From positions 25,001 through 61,079 of the forward strand of contig JBBHKE010003241.1 of NCBI GenBank assembly GCA_037447655.1: a stretch of 36,079 nucleotides of DNA, given 5' to 3'. A model generated the notes under the pieces. It made no database searches. It saw nothing but the letters and a program-made list of their open reading frames with translations, and was not told where the DNA came from. The number at the start of each line of letters is the position of its first letter. Within the stretch, counting starts at the first letter, position 1. A program made the translations under genes and the position numbers. This stretch comes from Zygnema cylindricum. Lineage: Eukaryota > Streptophyta > Zygnematophyceae > Zygnematales > Zygnemataceae. This document shows positions 9,975-20,059 of the stretch, one piece after another.

Positions 9975-11349
9975 GCTTGTAAGGACGAAATCGTAACTTA
10001 CGCTTGTGACGACTGTATACGTGACAATACTTGTGACGCCTGTCAACGTCTACAATCTGTGGTCGCACGTTATTTTTTGGAACTGCTTTGTGACGTCGCA
10101 TATCTTACCGTGGCATTGTAGAGTACCGCCTTCCAGCCTGTGCAGTTTCACGGTTGAAGACGAGGCGCTTTGCCTTCGCGTCGCCTACTCGCATGTCTGG
10201 TCGACGTGAAATGGCATGGGAATTTCGACACCCTTGCAAAAAAAAAACCCGTACTGGACGAAAACGGACAAAACCAAACAAATTGTGTACTTTTCTTTGT
10301 CTTATTGAGCGCAAACGGACAAAACATAGCGAATTCTGTACTTTTCTTTGTCCTTGGAAATCGTATGAAAAATTTAGAAAATTAGGGCACGTGCGAATAT
10401 ATGTTCCTATTTGTTTATCGAAAATACCTAGTTTTAAAACACATCGCGCATGTGTTTTAAACGTCAGGTTGAAGATGACGTTTTCTATCGTGGAAGTGGG
10501 TCAAAAAAGACAAGACGACAAAATTTTGTACATCCTAAGTTCGAGAATGACGCAAATTGTACTCTACAAATTTGCGATTCCTTCGTACGATTGCAACTTA
10601 GGCAGTACGCCGCTAAGTTTTACAGGAAAACGACAGAAAAAAACCCTTACTTATGCACATGGGGACATACCCTAAGTAAGGGTTTTTTTCTGTCGTTTTC
10701 TTGTAAAACTTAGAGCTGTACCACGTAAGTTTCAACCGCACAAAAAAATAGGGAAATGAAAAGTACATTTTGCGTCATCATTGGATTTAAGATGTACTAT
10801 ATGTTGTCGTTTTGTGTTCTTCGACCCACGGCCACGCCAAAAAACGTCATCTTTAAACTTTTCTTTAAAACACATGGAAGATGTGTTTTGAAACAAAGAA
10901 TTTTCGAAAAAACAAAAAGAAAAAACTAGTCGCACATGTAAAATATTTTCAAGAAATTTCAAAAGAATTCAAGCGACGACGAAAAGTGCACCATCCGTTA
11001 TGTTTTGTCCGTTTGCGTTCAGGTACGACAAAGCAAAGTATACAATTTGTTTGGTTTTGTCCGTTAGGGCATGGTACGGATTTTATTTCGCCAGGGGTCT
11101 CAAGATCCGATGCCATTTCACGTCGAGCGGACAAGAGACGCAAAGGCAAAGTGCATCTTCTTCAACAGTGAAACAGCACAAGCTAGAAGGCGATACGTCT
11201 ACAATGTCACGAAAAGTCAGGCGACGTCATAAGCAGTTACAAATAATAACGTGCGTCATCACAGAATGTACACTGTCGACAACCGTCACGGGCATTGTCG
11301 ACGTATACAATCGTCACACCCTTAAGTGACAACTTCGTTTGTTACACAT
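9972..11349. mobile_element. Foldback element, two ~690-base inverted arms
   Basis: The left arm (about 9972-10653) and right arm (about 10673-11349) are reverse complements across their length with moderate divergence, around a 19-base loop. Anchors include GACGACTGTATACGT (left) against GACGATTGTATACGT (right, complement), a TGACGTCGC...CATTGTAGA...CGCCTT block, GACGTGAAATGGCAT and a CGGACAAAACCAAACAAATTG block. Long inverted arms with almost no centre suggest a Foldback-type or palindromic MULE-like element. Frames up to 173 codons are not conserved between arms and are not supported as genes. A transcript would fold into a very long double-stranded RNA. Confidence 0.8.
10614..10712. repeat. 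Near-perfect 40-bp stem, 19-base loop
   Basis: Bases 10614-10653 pair with 10673-10712 with about one mismatch. The loop TGCACATGGGGACATACCC is the exact centre of the foldback element. The words CATGGAGACACCC and TATGGAGACACACCCTA recur just outside the right arm (near 11346 and 11422). Confidence 0.93.
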
Positions 11350-11660
11350 GGAGACACCCAAAATCCGGGTCCGCCGGATCTGCGCTAAAATGCAAAGTAT
11401 ATTTTCTAAGTTTCTAAGTATATGGAGACACACCCTAAATTTGGTAACACCACCCGATATTAGGTCAAATATCGAAACCAAATATCATGATAAAATATCG
11501 GGTATCATTACCAAAAAATGACCAAAGTCTGACCAAAAAAATGAGAAGTGAGAACTGAGAAGTGCTTGTTGGAAGGTTTCGTTTCAAGTGTATGAAGACC
11601 AAGATTTTTTGCAAAAAATAAGGTATTAAATAAAGTTTCGATTATAGATATAGAGTTTTT
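11350..11660. other. No gene seen; unassigned
   Basis: Contains ATGGAGACAC(AC)CC words resembling the foldback loop and short ATATCGGGTATCATTACCA-type inverted words near 11450-11515. I cannot assign it. Confidence 0.4.
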
Positions 11661-11666
11661 CGGCAG

Positions 11667-11877
11667 TTACACTATTAGCGTCAAGGTTTTTTTCGCCACT
11701 TAAAACATCTTTTCTCTGTACACACTTGTTGAATTGTGGATCTGACGGTTGCGATTGAAAGGTAACATTCTCAGGTTCCGATTGGCGATCTCAAATTGAA
11801 AATCCGACAAGTGTGTACGGAAAAAATAAGTTATAAGTGGCGAAAAAAACCTTGATGCTAATAGCGATTCGCGGTGT
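11667..11877. mobile_element. Family E MITE, copy 3 (extended inverted ends)
   Basis: The right end complement reads CACCGCGAATCGCTATTAGC, then ATCAAGGTTTTTTTCGCCACTTA. The left end reads TTACACTATTAGCG and then the same TCAAGGTTTTTTTCGCCACTTA, missing about eight bases after CAC. The inverted ends are about 35-45 bases long. The interior includes a CAATCGCAACCGTC block (minus strand) shared with 2053-2330. Non-coding; no clear target duplication. Confidence 0.7.
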
Positions 11878-12045
11878 TTTGTCATCCGTCTAATTTAATA
11901 ACATCGACGGTTCCCTCTTCGCTGTCGGTAAACACTATTTTAAGTCCGCAAGCATCTACCGCAGAACATCCTAACAAATCTCGAATGAAGATCTGCAAAA
12001 CCGAAGGGGAGTGGACTTATTTAGTGGTTGGGTGGCCATATAAGG

Positions 12046-12841
12046 CATAGTTCAAAAGTAGGTGAAAGTAGGCCCATACAATATGCCTATTGTATGCAAA
12101 ACATACAATATGACCTTAAGACCCATATTGTATTCGGACTTATTCGGATAAATTAAAACATTCAGACCAAAAATTAGACCATTAAAACATTAAGACCAAA
12201 AATTTTTATTTACAGCGTCACATTCGGACGATCGGACGGTCGCTAATCAAAGTACCGTTCTAAGAAGATCACATGAAAAGCCTATAACACAACTTATGAT
12301 AAAGGCGACGACCAAAGGCATACCATAAAAACCTCTGTAGTTATAATTGTGCGATTTTTTCCTTTTTCCCGATTGAAACGTATAATTTGTGACTGTTGAA
12401 AAAATCGCAAAAAATTGCGATGTACTTTCTATCCGGTAAACTGAACGCCTAATTTACCGAAACTGTACGGTATTTTACGATAGCTCTACGGTTTTGTACG
12501 GTAAATGTACGAAATTTGATGAAAAGATACGTTCCACTTCGTAGTACTTTGTGTCCGATAAATTGAACAGAAATTTTACAGAAATCTACGAAATTGTACC
12601 AAAAATGTACGGACAATTACGAAAAGATACGGAAAATGTAAGAAAAATGTACAAAATGCGGTACATTGTAAACTTCATTTTTGTTTACATGTACGGAATA
12701 GTACGGACGAAAATTCATGAAAGATTTTTACGATTTTTTCAAAACGTTCAATGCGTTCGTTACTTATAATTCGTCGCGATTGAATCGTTCGCACTAAACA
12801 GGGTGAACAACTATGATAAAAACGCCTACTTTTGAATTATG
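12046..12841. mobile_element. Family A hAT-like MITE, copy 3, split by a family B insertion
   Basis: The left end is CATAGTTCAAAAGTAGGTG and the right end the complement of CATAATTCAAAAGTAGGCG. The interior matches copies 1 and 2 (ATACAATATGCCTATTGTAT, GGACGATCGGACGGTCGCT, AGAAGATCACATG). A 483-base family B element (12333-12815) interrupts it shortly before the right end. Without it, this copy would be about 305 bases. The outer 8-base flanks (ATATAAGG and GTTCTAAT) do not match, so the duplication has decayed or a rearrangement occurred. Confidence 0.82.
12333..12815. mobile_element. Family B hAT-like MITE, copy 2, nested in a family A element
   Basis: Flanked by a perfect 8-bp duplication, ATAAAAAC (12325-12332 and 12816-12823), derived from the host family A element. 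The sequence runs parallel to 6310-6791, from GTGCGATTTTTTCCTTTTT through CGTATAAT, CTTTCTATCCGGTAAACTGAACG and repeated TGTACGG words to TTCGTCGCGATTGAATCGTTC and GTGAACAACTATG. Non-coding. The nesting dates it after the family A insertion. Confidence 0.9.
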
Positions 12842-12864
12842 GTTCTAATCATTTTGTTTCAACT

Positions 12865-13075
12865 TAGTGGACACATGCTGTCGAGCGTGCCTAGGAACCG
12901 TGAGGTTTAGGTAAGAGGTCCGAGGAGGTGTGCATAAGAAACATGCATTCCACCCCAAATGCTGATGCTCCACCGGATTTGTGACAATGCCTTTCTCTGT
13001 TCCCACCCCCCCAGAGATAATGCATAGGTGATGATGAGGAATTGAGTGAAAAAGAAAAATTATTTCGAACCCTCT
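12865..13075. repeat. Direct repeat, copy 1 (partner 14250-14457)
   Basis: From GCTGTCGAGCGTGC through GCATTCCACCCCAAATGCTG to GTGATGATGAGGAATTG and GTGAAAAAGAAAAA this matches 14250-14457 in the same orientation, about 1385 bases away, at perhaps 85% identity. The partner directly follows the polypurine-like tract downstream of the gypsy integrase. The pair could therefore be LTR or 3'-UTR pieces of that family, but TG/CA borders are not visible. Confidence 0.6.
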
Positions 13076-14249
13076 TATCCACCGAAAGCCCACTAAATGC
13101 TACACCCCCTACCACTCTCCAAAGAATAGAAAGGAAATGCGAGTCGTCTGATCCGACCCACAAGAAAACAGGACAAAAACCCAAAGAGGACCACAAGAAT
13201 GTGCAAATAACTCCCACGCAGAAATATAGAAATAATAAATATCGGCATTTTCATATTAAACAATATCACCTTGCCCCAAAGAATGGAAATAAAGATGGAA
13301 ATAAATAATGATGGTGAAGCGAGCTCACCTACCCCGGAGTACAAAGATGACCAAACTTCAGAGAAAGGAACTCTTCGAATGGCCCCGAAGACAGGTATAA
13401 GTCTCCCTCACCCCTCGGTTCCGCCGTACAGATCGGACTAGACTCTTCTAAGTTTCAAACATCGAAAGTCCAAACCGCCCAAAAGAGAGGATAGTGCCAA
13501 CTACCCACCCGAGCTACGGTCTCCACAAAAGACAATCCAAAACAAAGATGGCAATAGAGTCCACATCACCATGCAATAGTTCTCCAACAAAAAGATTGAT
13601 TTAATTCTTTAGGTTTTTCTCAAGAGACAGTACTGAAAAGCAACCTGTCTCTTTCGGCCCCAAGTGCCTTATACAACCAAAGTTTGTCCTACTGCAGGTG
13701 CCAAAGTCAAAGCAAGGCCAAAAGCTAATCAGCGGCCAACACTAGTTATCTTAATGACATAAGACAAAACAAATTGTACTACACTCAGGGAAAAAAGTAA
13801 GACGACTGGCTACGGCTGGATTGGCAGCCAAAGGTCCTCCTATTTTACACTATTAGGCAACAAAGTTTTGAATTAACGTGAAACGGCTAACTTTGACCCT
13901 AAGTCATAAATGCTCTGTTTGCCCGTTGAGCCTAAACTAAAATCGTACTAACAGCTAACAGCAAGATCTATGGGACAATCCCAAACGTTGCGTGCCGTTT
14001 TACATGTACCCCTCCGCTAGAGCTAAATAGAACGGATGCCATGTAATGGAGCCGACACCTTTGCACCTGACTAACTCTGCCGTTTGACCTCTGTTTAAGG
14101 TGAACTAAAGTGCGTAGTGCTCCAAGGTGGAAATAAAAAGATCTGATCCGGCTGGTTGTCCTCCCCTTCTCCGTACGCTAGAGTCCATACAAGGTGGGAT
14201 AAGGCATAGGATCTCCTGGGAGCGCAAATGTGCTGAAGATGCACACGAG
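13076..14249. other. No gene seen; possible 3' LTR or UTR of the gypsy element
   Basis: No conserved frame is visible. The base composition is less AT-rich than the first 12 kb and resembles the gypsy element. Its position between two direct repeats downstream of integrase suggests terminal non-coding gypsy sequence. That is inference from position only. Confidence 0.35.
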
Positions 14250-14457
14250 CTTGACAGCTGTCGAGCGTGCTGGGGAAACGTGAGGTTTGGGTAAAAGGTC
14301 CGAGAAGGTTTGCATAAGAAACCTGCATTCCACCCCAAATGCTGATGCTCGCCCAGATTTGTGACAATGCCCTTTTTTATTCCTCCCCCCCTAAGGATAA
14401 TGCATTGGTGATGATGAGGAATTGTGTGAAAAAGAAAAAGTAATTTGTACCTCCCTC
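14250..14457. repeat. Direct repeat, copy 2 (partner 12865-13075)
   Basis: See the partner. On the minus strand this copy begins immediately after the G-rich polypurine-like tract at 14451-14484, where the 3' LTR of the gypsy element would be expected. A TG start is not evident. Confidence 0.6.
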
Positions 14458-14484
14458 CCCCCAGATTCCCCCCCCCCCCCTCTT
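14451..14484 (-). other. Polypurine tract-like sequence, 3' side of gypsy element
   Basis: On the minus strand this is a 13-base G run, AATCT, then GGGGGGAGGGAG. Such a tract downstream of integrase is where plus-strand priming of a Ty3 element would start. The sequence is plain; the role is inferred from position. Confidence 0.4.
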
Positions 14485-14598
14485 AGTCTTGCTTGAATAA
14501 GAGGATGAGATAAATTAGCCGCCAAATTCGCAGTCCCCACAGAACCACGAGTTTGCGGGTTAAGAGCGGGGCTCCCAATGTAGCAGTAGCCAGCAACC

Positions 14599-14730
14599 AA
14601 GCCACCCCTAGTGATAGTGTTCACACACCAACTGGAGGTTGGGTACGGAGGACACATCGCAGGCAAGCCACCCCTAGTGATAGTGTTCACACACCAACTG
14701 GAGGTTGGGTACGGAGGACACATCGCAGGC
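14599..14730. repeat. Exact 66-base tandem duplication
   Basis: Units 14599-14664 and 14665-14730 appear identical. The length is 22 codons, and the duplication spans the stop codon of the last integrase frame, so the same C-terminal residues and stop occur twice on the minus strand. Identity implies a recent event relative to the decay of the element. Confidence 0.92.
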
Positions 14731-16168
14731 AGAGGAACAGGAGGGCGGATTTGCAAAGTTAGTGAGGTGGAAAGTGGGTTCGTCCTTTAGCCCTCGCAGA
14801 TAGCAAGGGGCCACATTGATATGATTTTCTTTAATTTTGCAGCCATCTTTCCTTTCCAAGGTAAGAACCCCTTTGTTAGAGACCTCCACTACTTTTAGAA
14901 TCACCCGTCCGGCCGAGATGTCCAAAGTATCCTTCTTCTGTTGCATGCAATACATAAAATCCCCGGGCACGAATTGCCGTTCCCGAGGGACATAATTGCC
15001 TTTCCGACGTTGGGAAAACCAAAGATGATCCATGCGCCGAGCAGCTTGTAAATTGCCCATAGCCAGAGGTATTTCTCGGTGAAATACCTTGGCCCTGTCA
15101 ACAATCGGTTTTTCTACAGTCCCCCGGTTGTCCATCTCCGGAAGCACAACCACCTGAGCCGATGTAGCTCTTAGGAGGATGGGATGTCGGCTGAAGAGAA
15201 TGGAGTAAGGGCTATAGAAGTGGAGGGATGCCTGCCTGCTGAACGTGTATGCCATGGCAATCGAAGGCACCCGTGTATCCCATTCCCCCAAATCCTCTTC
15301 CACTGCATATTTCCGTAGTGACCACTTCACTGTTTGTACGCACCTCTCGGCCAAGCCGTCGGCTTGGGGGTGGTCTCGGCTGGTCAACCGGTGGTCAATG
15401 AGGCACTCCTCCAGAAGGTTAGAAAATTCTCCGACAAACTCGGACCCCTGATCTGTCAGAACTTCGGTGCTCCAAATTGGGACAGTACTCTCTGCAAGAA
15501 TGTGTACGCGATTGCTTTGGAATCCTTTCGGGCAAAACCACGAATTCTATCCATTTGGAGAAGTGTTTAATCATTACCAGAACAAAACGATTTCCCCTCC
15601 GGCTGGTTGGAAGTGGTCCCAATAGATCTAGTGACCATCTGTAAAACATCCCCCGGATGGGGAGGGAGTGAAGTTGCGTTCCACCTTTTCTGTCAAAGGC
15701 AACTTTCACTCGGTCATAGGAAGGGCACGCTTGCACCACGCGGTTGACCTGGGCCCGCAACCCATGCCACCAGTACGACCGTGTGACCAGTGAGGTGGTC
15801 CATTTTTGTCGAAGTGCCCGCATTGATGGTGAAGACGAGAAATGAGGGTTTCCCGATCTGCCGGAGGAGGAACCACTTTCCTCGTCCGATCGGCCCATTT
15901 CCGGAGAAGAATGCCTCGATCCCATTGATATGCCGCCATTCGGGTCAAAACACGGGACAAGTGAATTCCGGCCAGGTGGGGAAGAGGGGTACCTTTCTTG
16001 ATGGACTGAAGGGAATCGGTATCATTCCAAATTTCCTTGCGGCCGGCTCCAATGGGAGCCTGCCCGTCGTTATCTACAGCAAAAGTTGATAGTTCTCTTT
16101 CAGCACGAAGCAACCAAATGAAGGCAGAGGAAGCCGAGATAAGTCCTAGGCTAAGCTCCGAGTCTTCT
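14674..16168 (-). pseudogene. Gypsy integrase (IN), frameshifted
   Basis: Three minus-strand frames together give a full Ty3-type integrase. The N-terminal zinc domain is seen as LISRLHHQCGHF (about 15820) and, after a shift, as YWWHGL...VVQACPSYD, where the last Cys of the HHCC set reads Tyr. The core has the first catalytic Asp in YRWSLDLLGPLP (about 15620), the second in LTDQGSEF (about 15450), and the Glu in QADGLAERCVQT (about 15360). The C-terminal part (GDFMYC...GVLTLERKDG...) resembles the usual DNA-binding region; I see no chromodomain. Normally integrase inserts the reverse-transcribed copy. At least two frameshifts separate the parts, so no functional protein is expected. The 5' side is cut by the solo LTR at 16169. 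Confidence 0.88.
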
Positions 16169-17263
16169 GTAGAAATTCATGGTTCTTTTAGTATTTTCTA
16201 GGTCTAAAATAAAATGCAAAAAAGAAGCCAAGGCAGTCTGCCTCTAACTTCTCTCTTCAACTCCCACACATATTGCAGTCACTGAAAGTCGGAGAGGAAG
16301 CTAGAGCCATGGCTGCCTATGTTATCCTAAGATTTACGGGTAGTAGATTAGTTGATTTACGGTAGTAGATTAGTTGATTTACGATAGTAAATTAGTTGAT
16401 TTACTAAAAGTAAAGCAGTCGGACCCAGGATTTGATCCTTGTATCTACCGGCCGTTTGAGCTCCTGGTAGCCGGTAGCTCTATCCATTTAGTCTATGACT
16501 AGTGTTAGATTACATAGTGTTTGATAATTATATAAACATTTATACGCTGACAAATTCATTTAACATAAACTATTTACACGATACATAGGTTCGGTTATGT
16601 AAAAGTACTGATTAAGGTACAAACAAGAAATAAGTACCGCGCATTTGTTTCAATAGCAAAACGAATACCGCGCAGGTATATATTACGGCTACGATTAAAT
16701 CTACATTAAATTGGACAACCACAATGAATGCCAAGATCGCGGAAGAGGATTTCGACGGTTTTTGGTCATTGCCACATCGGATGACACGTGTCAGAATGAC
16801 ATTGGATCGCGGCATCTCCGAGGATTAATGAAGAGTATCCAGATATAACACGTGTCGGCATTTAGGCCATGTCGTACAATATCTGTACATAAAGTACACC
16901 GGCAACTGTAAGTTTGTGTACGGAAGTGCAATATGATTGGTGCCGTACATCAGTAGATATAGTTTTTAGAGAGAGATAGGACTTAGAAAAAATTGTGAGA
17001 TAGGACCCTCTCTCCAGAGAGCTTCTGTATAAAAAGTTCAACTTTGACTCTGCATAACTAACTGCTCATGGGAGCAAATTTAGAGATTCTTTTTGCTATC
17101 GACTCATGGGAGTCTTGCCTTCATAATGGTGGAGGTGGTCAGAGTTTTTGTTTGCCAAGGTGGTAGTTATCTTGCTGAAACACAAAGGGGTCAGGGTTAT
17201 CCTTGAGGCTTCTTGCAAGCAATCCATTGTGAGGACCTATGGAGGTCTCATAGTTCCATCTTC
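16164..17263 (+). mobile_element. Solo LTR A of the copia family, with target duplication
   Basis: The LTR proper is 16169-17258 (1090 bases), starting TGTAGAAATTC and ending GTTCCA. It is flanked by a perfect 5-bp duplication, TCTTC (16164-16168 and 17259-17263). Its sequence matches the LTRs of the complete copia element at 24698-34909, in the opposite orientation. It sits between the integrase and RNase H parts of the gypsy element. A TATAAAAA box (17028-17035) precedes the presumed transcript start; other copies read TGTACAAAA at this point. A solo LTR forms when the two LTRs of an element recombine and the interior is lost. Confidence 0.94.
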
Positions 17264-17670
17264 ATTGTGCCTAGCCTCGGTAGAGTCTTTGGTGGAAGGG
17301 TGTGGACTACTGCTGAGTCAGTCTGCATTCCCATGAATCTCCCTTGCTCGATTGATGATGCTGAAATGGTATCCTTGCAAGATGAGAACCCATCTGGCCA
17401 CCTTGCCTGTCAATTACTGTTCTCCATTATCCATTTGAGGGGCTGGTGATGTGTAATAAGGGTGAAGTGTACTCCATAGAGGTAAGGATTAAAATGCTAG
17501 ATTGCCTATACTGCGACGAGCGATTCCTCGTGATAACCGCTATGATTCCCGTCGACTTTGTTATTGCTCCGGCTTGCATATACCACTACGAACTCCTTCC
17601 CGTTATCGTCCAATTGAGCCTACACTGCTCCCAATCAGAACCTGCTCCAATCAGTATATAAGAGGAAAGT
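17264..17670 (-). pseudogene. Gypsy RNase H, heavily frameshifted
   Basis: Minus-strand translation in shifting frames gives recognisable Ty3-type RNase H pieces: a start resembling WSR.ALGAVLGQLDDNGKEF, a VYASRS-like segment, an ESLVAVYGNLAF-like helix and ARWVLILQGYHFSIINR near 17350. The usual TDHQPL motif reads as garbled sequence. The domain normally removes the RNA strand from the RNA-DNA hybrid after reverse transcription. It follows RT directly, as expected for Ty3/gypsy. At least three frameshifts or stops make it non-functional. Assignment rests on order and residual similarity. Confidence 0.7.
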
Positions 17671-18180
17671 TCACTGGTGATCGGGCATCCGGAGCACAAG
17701 GTGGTGCTTGAGGGAATCTTTCAGAAACTTGAAAGCGATCTGCTGTTCTTCTGCCCACTGCCATTCTTGGTCCTTTCGCAATAACTGATTTAATGGTTGG
17801 GCGTGGCTATTGAATTCGAGAATAAACCTCCGGTAATAGTTGGCCAGACCCAGGAGAGTGTGAAGGGCCAAAATGTCCTACGGGGGTGGAAGGGCGTCAA
17901 GGGTGGCCACCTTAACCATGTGGGGACGCACTGTCCCAAGAGTCACCTCATGACCGAAACAAATGATTTTCTGCACTCCAAAGATGCCTTTCCCCGGATG
18001 GCACTTCAAGCCCACCTCTTGGAGAGCCCGGAGAACGATCTGTATATGCTCCCAGTATTCTTCGAATGTCTTGGAGAAAATGATCACATCTTCGATGTTA
18101 TACCGTGCGCAATCAATTCCTCGGAGGGCCTCGTCCATAGCCTGTTAGAATTTGGTAGGTGTATTTTTGAGGCCAAATGG
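17671..18180 (-). pseudogene. Gypsy reverse transcriptase (RT), C-terminal half
   Basis: This is the second half of RT: GLKNTPTKF, a stop, then QAMDEALRGI (about 18120-18175), the catalytic region ARYNIEDVIIFSKT (about 18080-18115), CHPGKGIFGVQKIICFGHEV, and after a frame change LLGLANYYRRFI (about 17830), which marks the connection to RNase H. The YxDD box (usually YIDD or YLDD before VIIFS) reads NIED, so the tyrosine and first aspartate are lost. The stop in the GLKN segment is TAA where Gln (CAA) is usual. It is split from its N-terminal half by the solo LTR at 18181-19231; the reading resumes on both sides of the AATGG duplication. Confidence 0.9.
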
Positions 18181-19236
18181 TGTAGAAATCGATGGTTTTT
18201 TATTATTTTCTAGGTCTAAATTGGAATACAGAAAGAAGCTGAGGCTGTGTGCCTCTAACTTCTCTCTCCAACACCCACACTTGTTGCAGTCACTGAGAAG
18301 TTGGAGAGGAAGCTAGAGCCATGGCTACCTAGGCTATCCAGAGGTTTACGGGAAATAGATTAGTTGATTTACGGATAGGTAGGTTTATTTGCTAAAAGGA
18401 GTATGTCGGATCAGGATTTGATCCTAGTACCTACCGACCATCAGAACGCCGATAGCCGGTAGACTTATCCGTTAAGTTTGGACATTAAGATACACACTAT
18501 AGGGTTTAAAATGTTGCCACGTAGGAAAATTCATTTACGGCGGATGTTTACGGATACATAGATCCAGTTATGTAAACGTACGGATTTCGGTATGGATAAG
18601 AAACGAGTACCGCGCATTTTGTTTCTTTTACGAAACAAATATCGCACAAGCATTTATGACAGCTACGATTGAAATCTGCATTCAATCGACGGCCGAAAAA
18701 AAACTCAAGATCGCGGAAGTGATTCTCGGCGGTTTGTGGTCATCGCCTCATCAAATGACACGTGGCACGGTTACGTTGGATCGCGACATCTCCAGGGATT
18801 ACGGGACCGAATCCGGATATGACATGTGTCGACATTTAGGCCATGTCGAACAATATCCGTACATAAAGTACACCGACAGCTTTACTTTCGTGTACGGCAG
18901 TGTTATATGATTGGTGCCGTACACCAGTAGATAGAGTTTTAGAGAGAGATAAGACTTAGAAAAAATTGGTAGATAGGACCCTCTCTCCTGAGAGCTTCTG
19001 TACAAAAGGTCAACTTTGACCCTCCATAACTTAATGCCCAGGGGAGCAAATTCAAAGATTCTTTTTGCTATCGACTCAGGGGAGTCTTGCCTTCACAAAG
19101 GTGAAGGTGGTCAGAGTTTTTGTTTTCCAGGGTGGAAGTTATTCGTGCTGAAAGACAAAAGGGCCAGGGTTATCCTAGAGGCTTTGTGTGAGCTGCTTAC
19201 ACCGAGGTCCTATGGAGGTCTCAAAGTTGCAAATGG
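18176..19236 (+). mobile_element. Solo LTR B of the copia family, with target duplication
   Basis: The LTR is 18181-19231 (1051 bases), starting TGTAGAAATCG and ending GTTGCA, flanked by a perfect 5-bp duplication, AATGG (18176-18180 and 19232-19236). The site is inside the gypsy RT, between the MPF and GLKN segments, so the pre-insertion frame can be read across it. Orientation and sequence match solo LTR A. The LTR includes an open frame from about 19016 beginning MTLHNL that recurs in other copies. Confidence 0.95.
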
Positions 19237-19704
19237 CATGAACAACCACTCATACAAACTGGATCCTGCCAAAAAAGTTGTCCTCTCGCGGTGCTTTGGC
19301 TCCATTGCAATCACGTGGAATCCATTTTTCATATCCAATGTGGAGTAAATGTTGGCCCCAGCTAGAGAGTCGAAGATCTCTTCTGGGGTGGGCATGGGAT
19401 GATGGTTGGAGATAGTTGCCGTGTTGAGCATCCGATAGTCTCCACACATCTAGAAATCTACCGTTTTCCTGGATAAGTCTTTCTTTGGCGCAAGCAATGT
19501 TGGAGAGGCAAACCTATGTAGCCCTGTACTTTCTTGCACTAGCCGCGCGTCCACCAAAGTTTGCACCTTTTCGGTGATGAACTCGTTCTCCTTGAAGCCG
19601 AGAGGGTGCTTTTTCTGCCAAATAGTCGCCGTCTCGTCGGTCAAGTCAATGGGAAAAGGGGTTTCCTTATAGATCCCTACATCTGTGTCAAACCAAGAGA
19701 ACAC
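19232..19704 (-). pseudogene. Gypsy reverse transcriptase, N-terminal half
   Basis: In order on the minus strand: VFSWFDTDVGIYKETPFPID (about 19640-19700), KENEFITEKVQTLVDARLVQ, SPTLLAPKKD (the usual SPVVLVKKKDG block), a stop near 19448, then MCGDYRMLNTATISNHHPMP, IFDSLAGANIYSTLDMKNGF with the first catalytic Asp in STLDMKNGF (about 19340), RTTFLAG and EWLFMPF (about 19235). These are Ty3-type RT blocks in the correct order. RT copies element RNA into DNA in the virus-like particle. The frame is broken by the stop before MCGDYR and by solo LTR B immediately after MPF. Confidence 0.92.
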
Positions 19705-20059
19705 CTACCCGTTCTCCTCTAACACCTTGGAGAGCCGGGCCTTCTACTGTGGGTCTAGCTGTTCCCCTAGAGTCTTGTCCATCTTCCCGGGTTCCAATGC
19801 AGCCCATGATTCCGGTGGTCGACCCCAAAGGGAGATGTCGAATTTAAGCTCAACTTGTGGATTTGTTCCTTGCTCGGCTGCAAAAACGCTGCTACTGACA
19901 ACTCCCTGTTCTGAGCCTTTGCTCCCCCCCACTAAGGAAAATCCGGGGTGTAATTCGGTGAATTTTTCCCTTCTTGCCTCTTTCCTTCCCTCAAGCTGTA
20001 GAGCAGCTTGCATGGCCAACAACTGTGGAACTTGATAGTATGTTGCTCGTGACTTTTGG
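19705..20059 (-). pseudogene. Linker between DNMT and RT in the gypsy polyprotein
   Basis: The frame continues from the methyltransferase through an uncharged-to-charged linker (QVPQLLAMQAALQLEG, EARREKFTELHPGFSLV) to a stop just after KTLGEQLDPQ at about 19744. A coiled or helical spacer is plausible, but no known domain is recognised. It connects DNMT to RT with no sign of a separate start, so the enzyme was probably made as part of the polyprotein. Confidence 0.6.

Noticed and set aside
10154-10675. A 173-codon plus-strand frame in the left arm of the foldback element
   Set aside because: It is not conserved in the other arm, has no recognisable domain and runs into the central hairpin; a chance frame in repeat DNA.
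17028-17035. TATAAAAA in solo LTR A as proof of an active promoter
   Set aside because: The other LTR copies read TGTACAAAA here, so the box may be a private mutation; noted only in the LTR entry.
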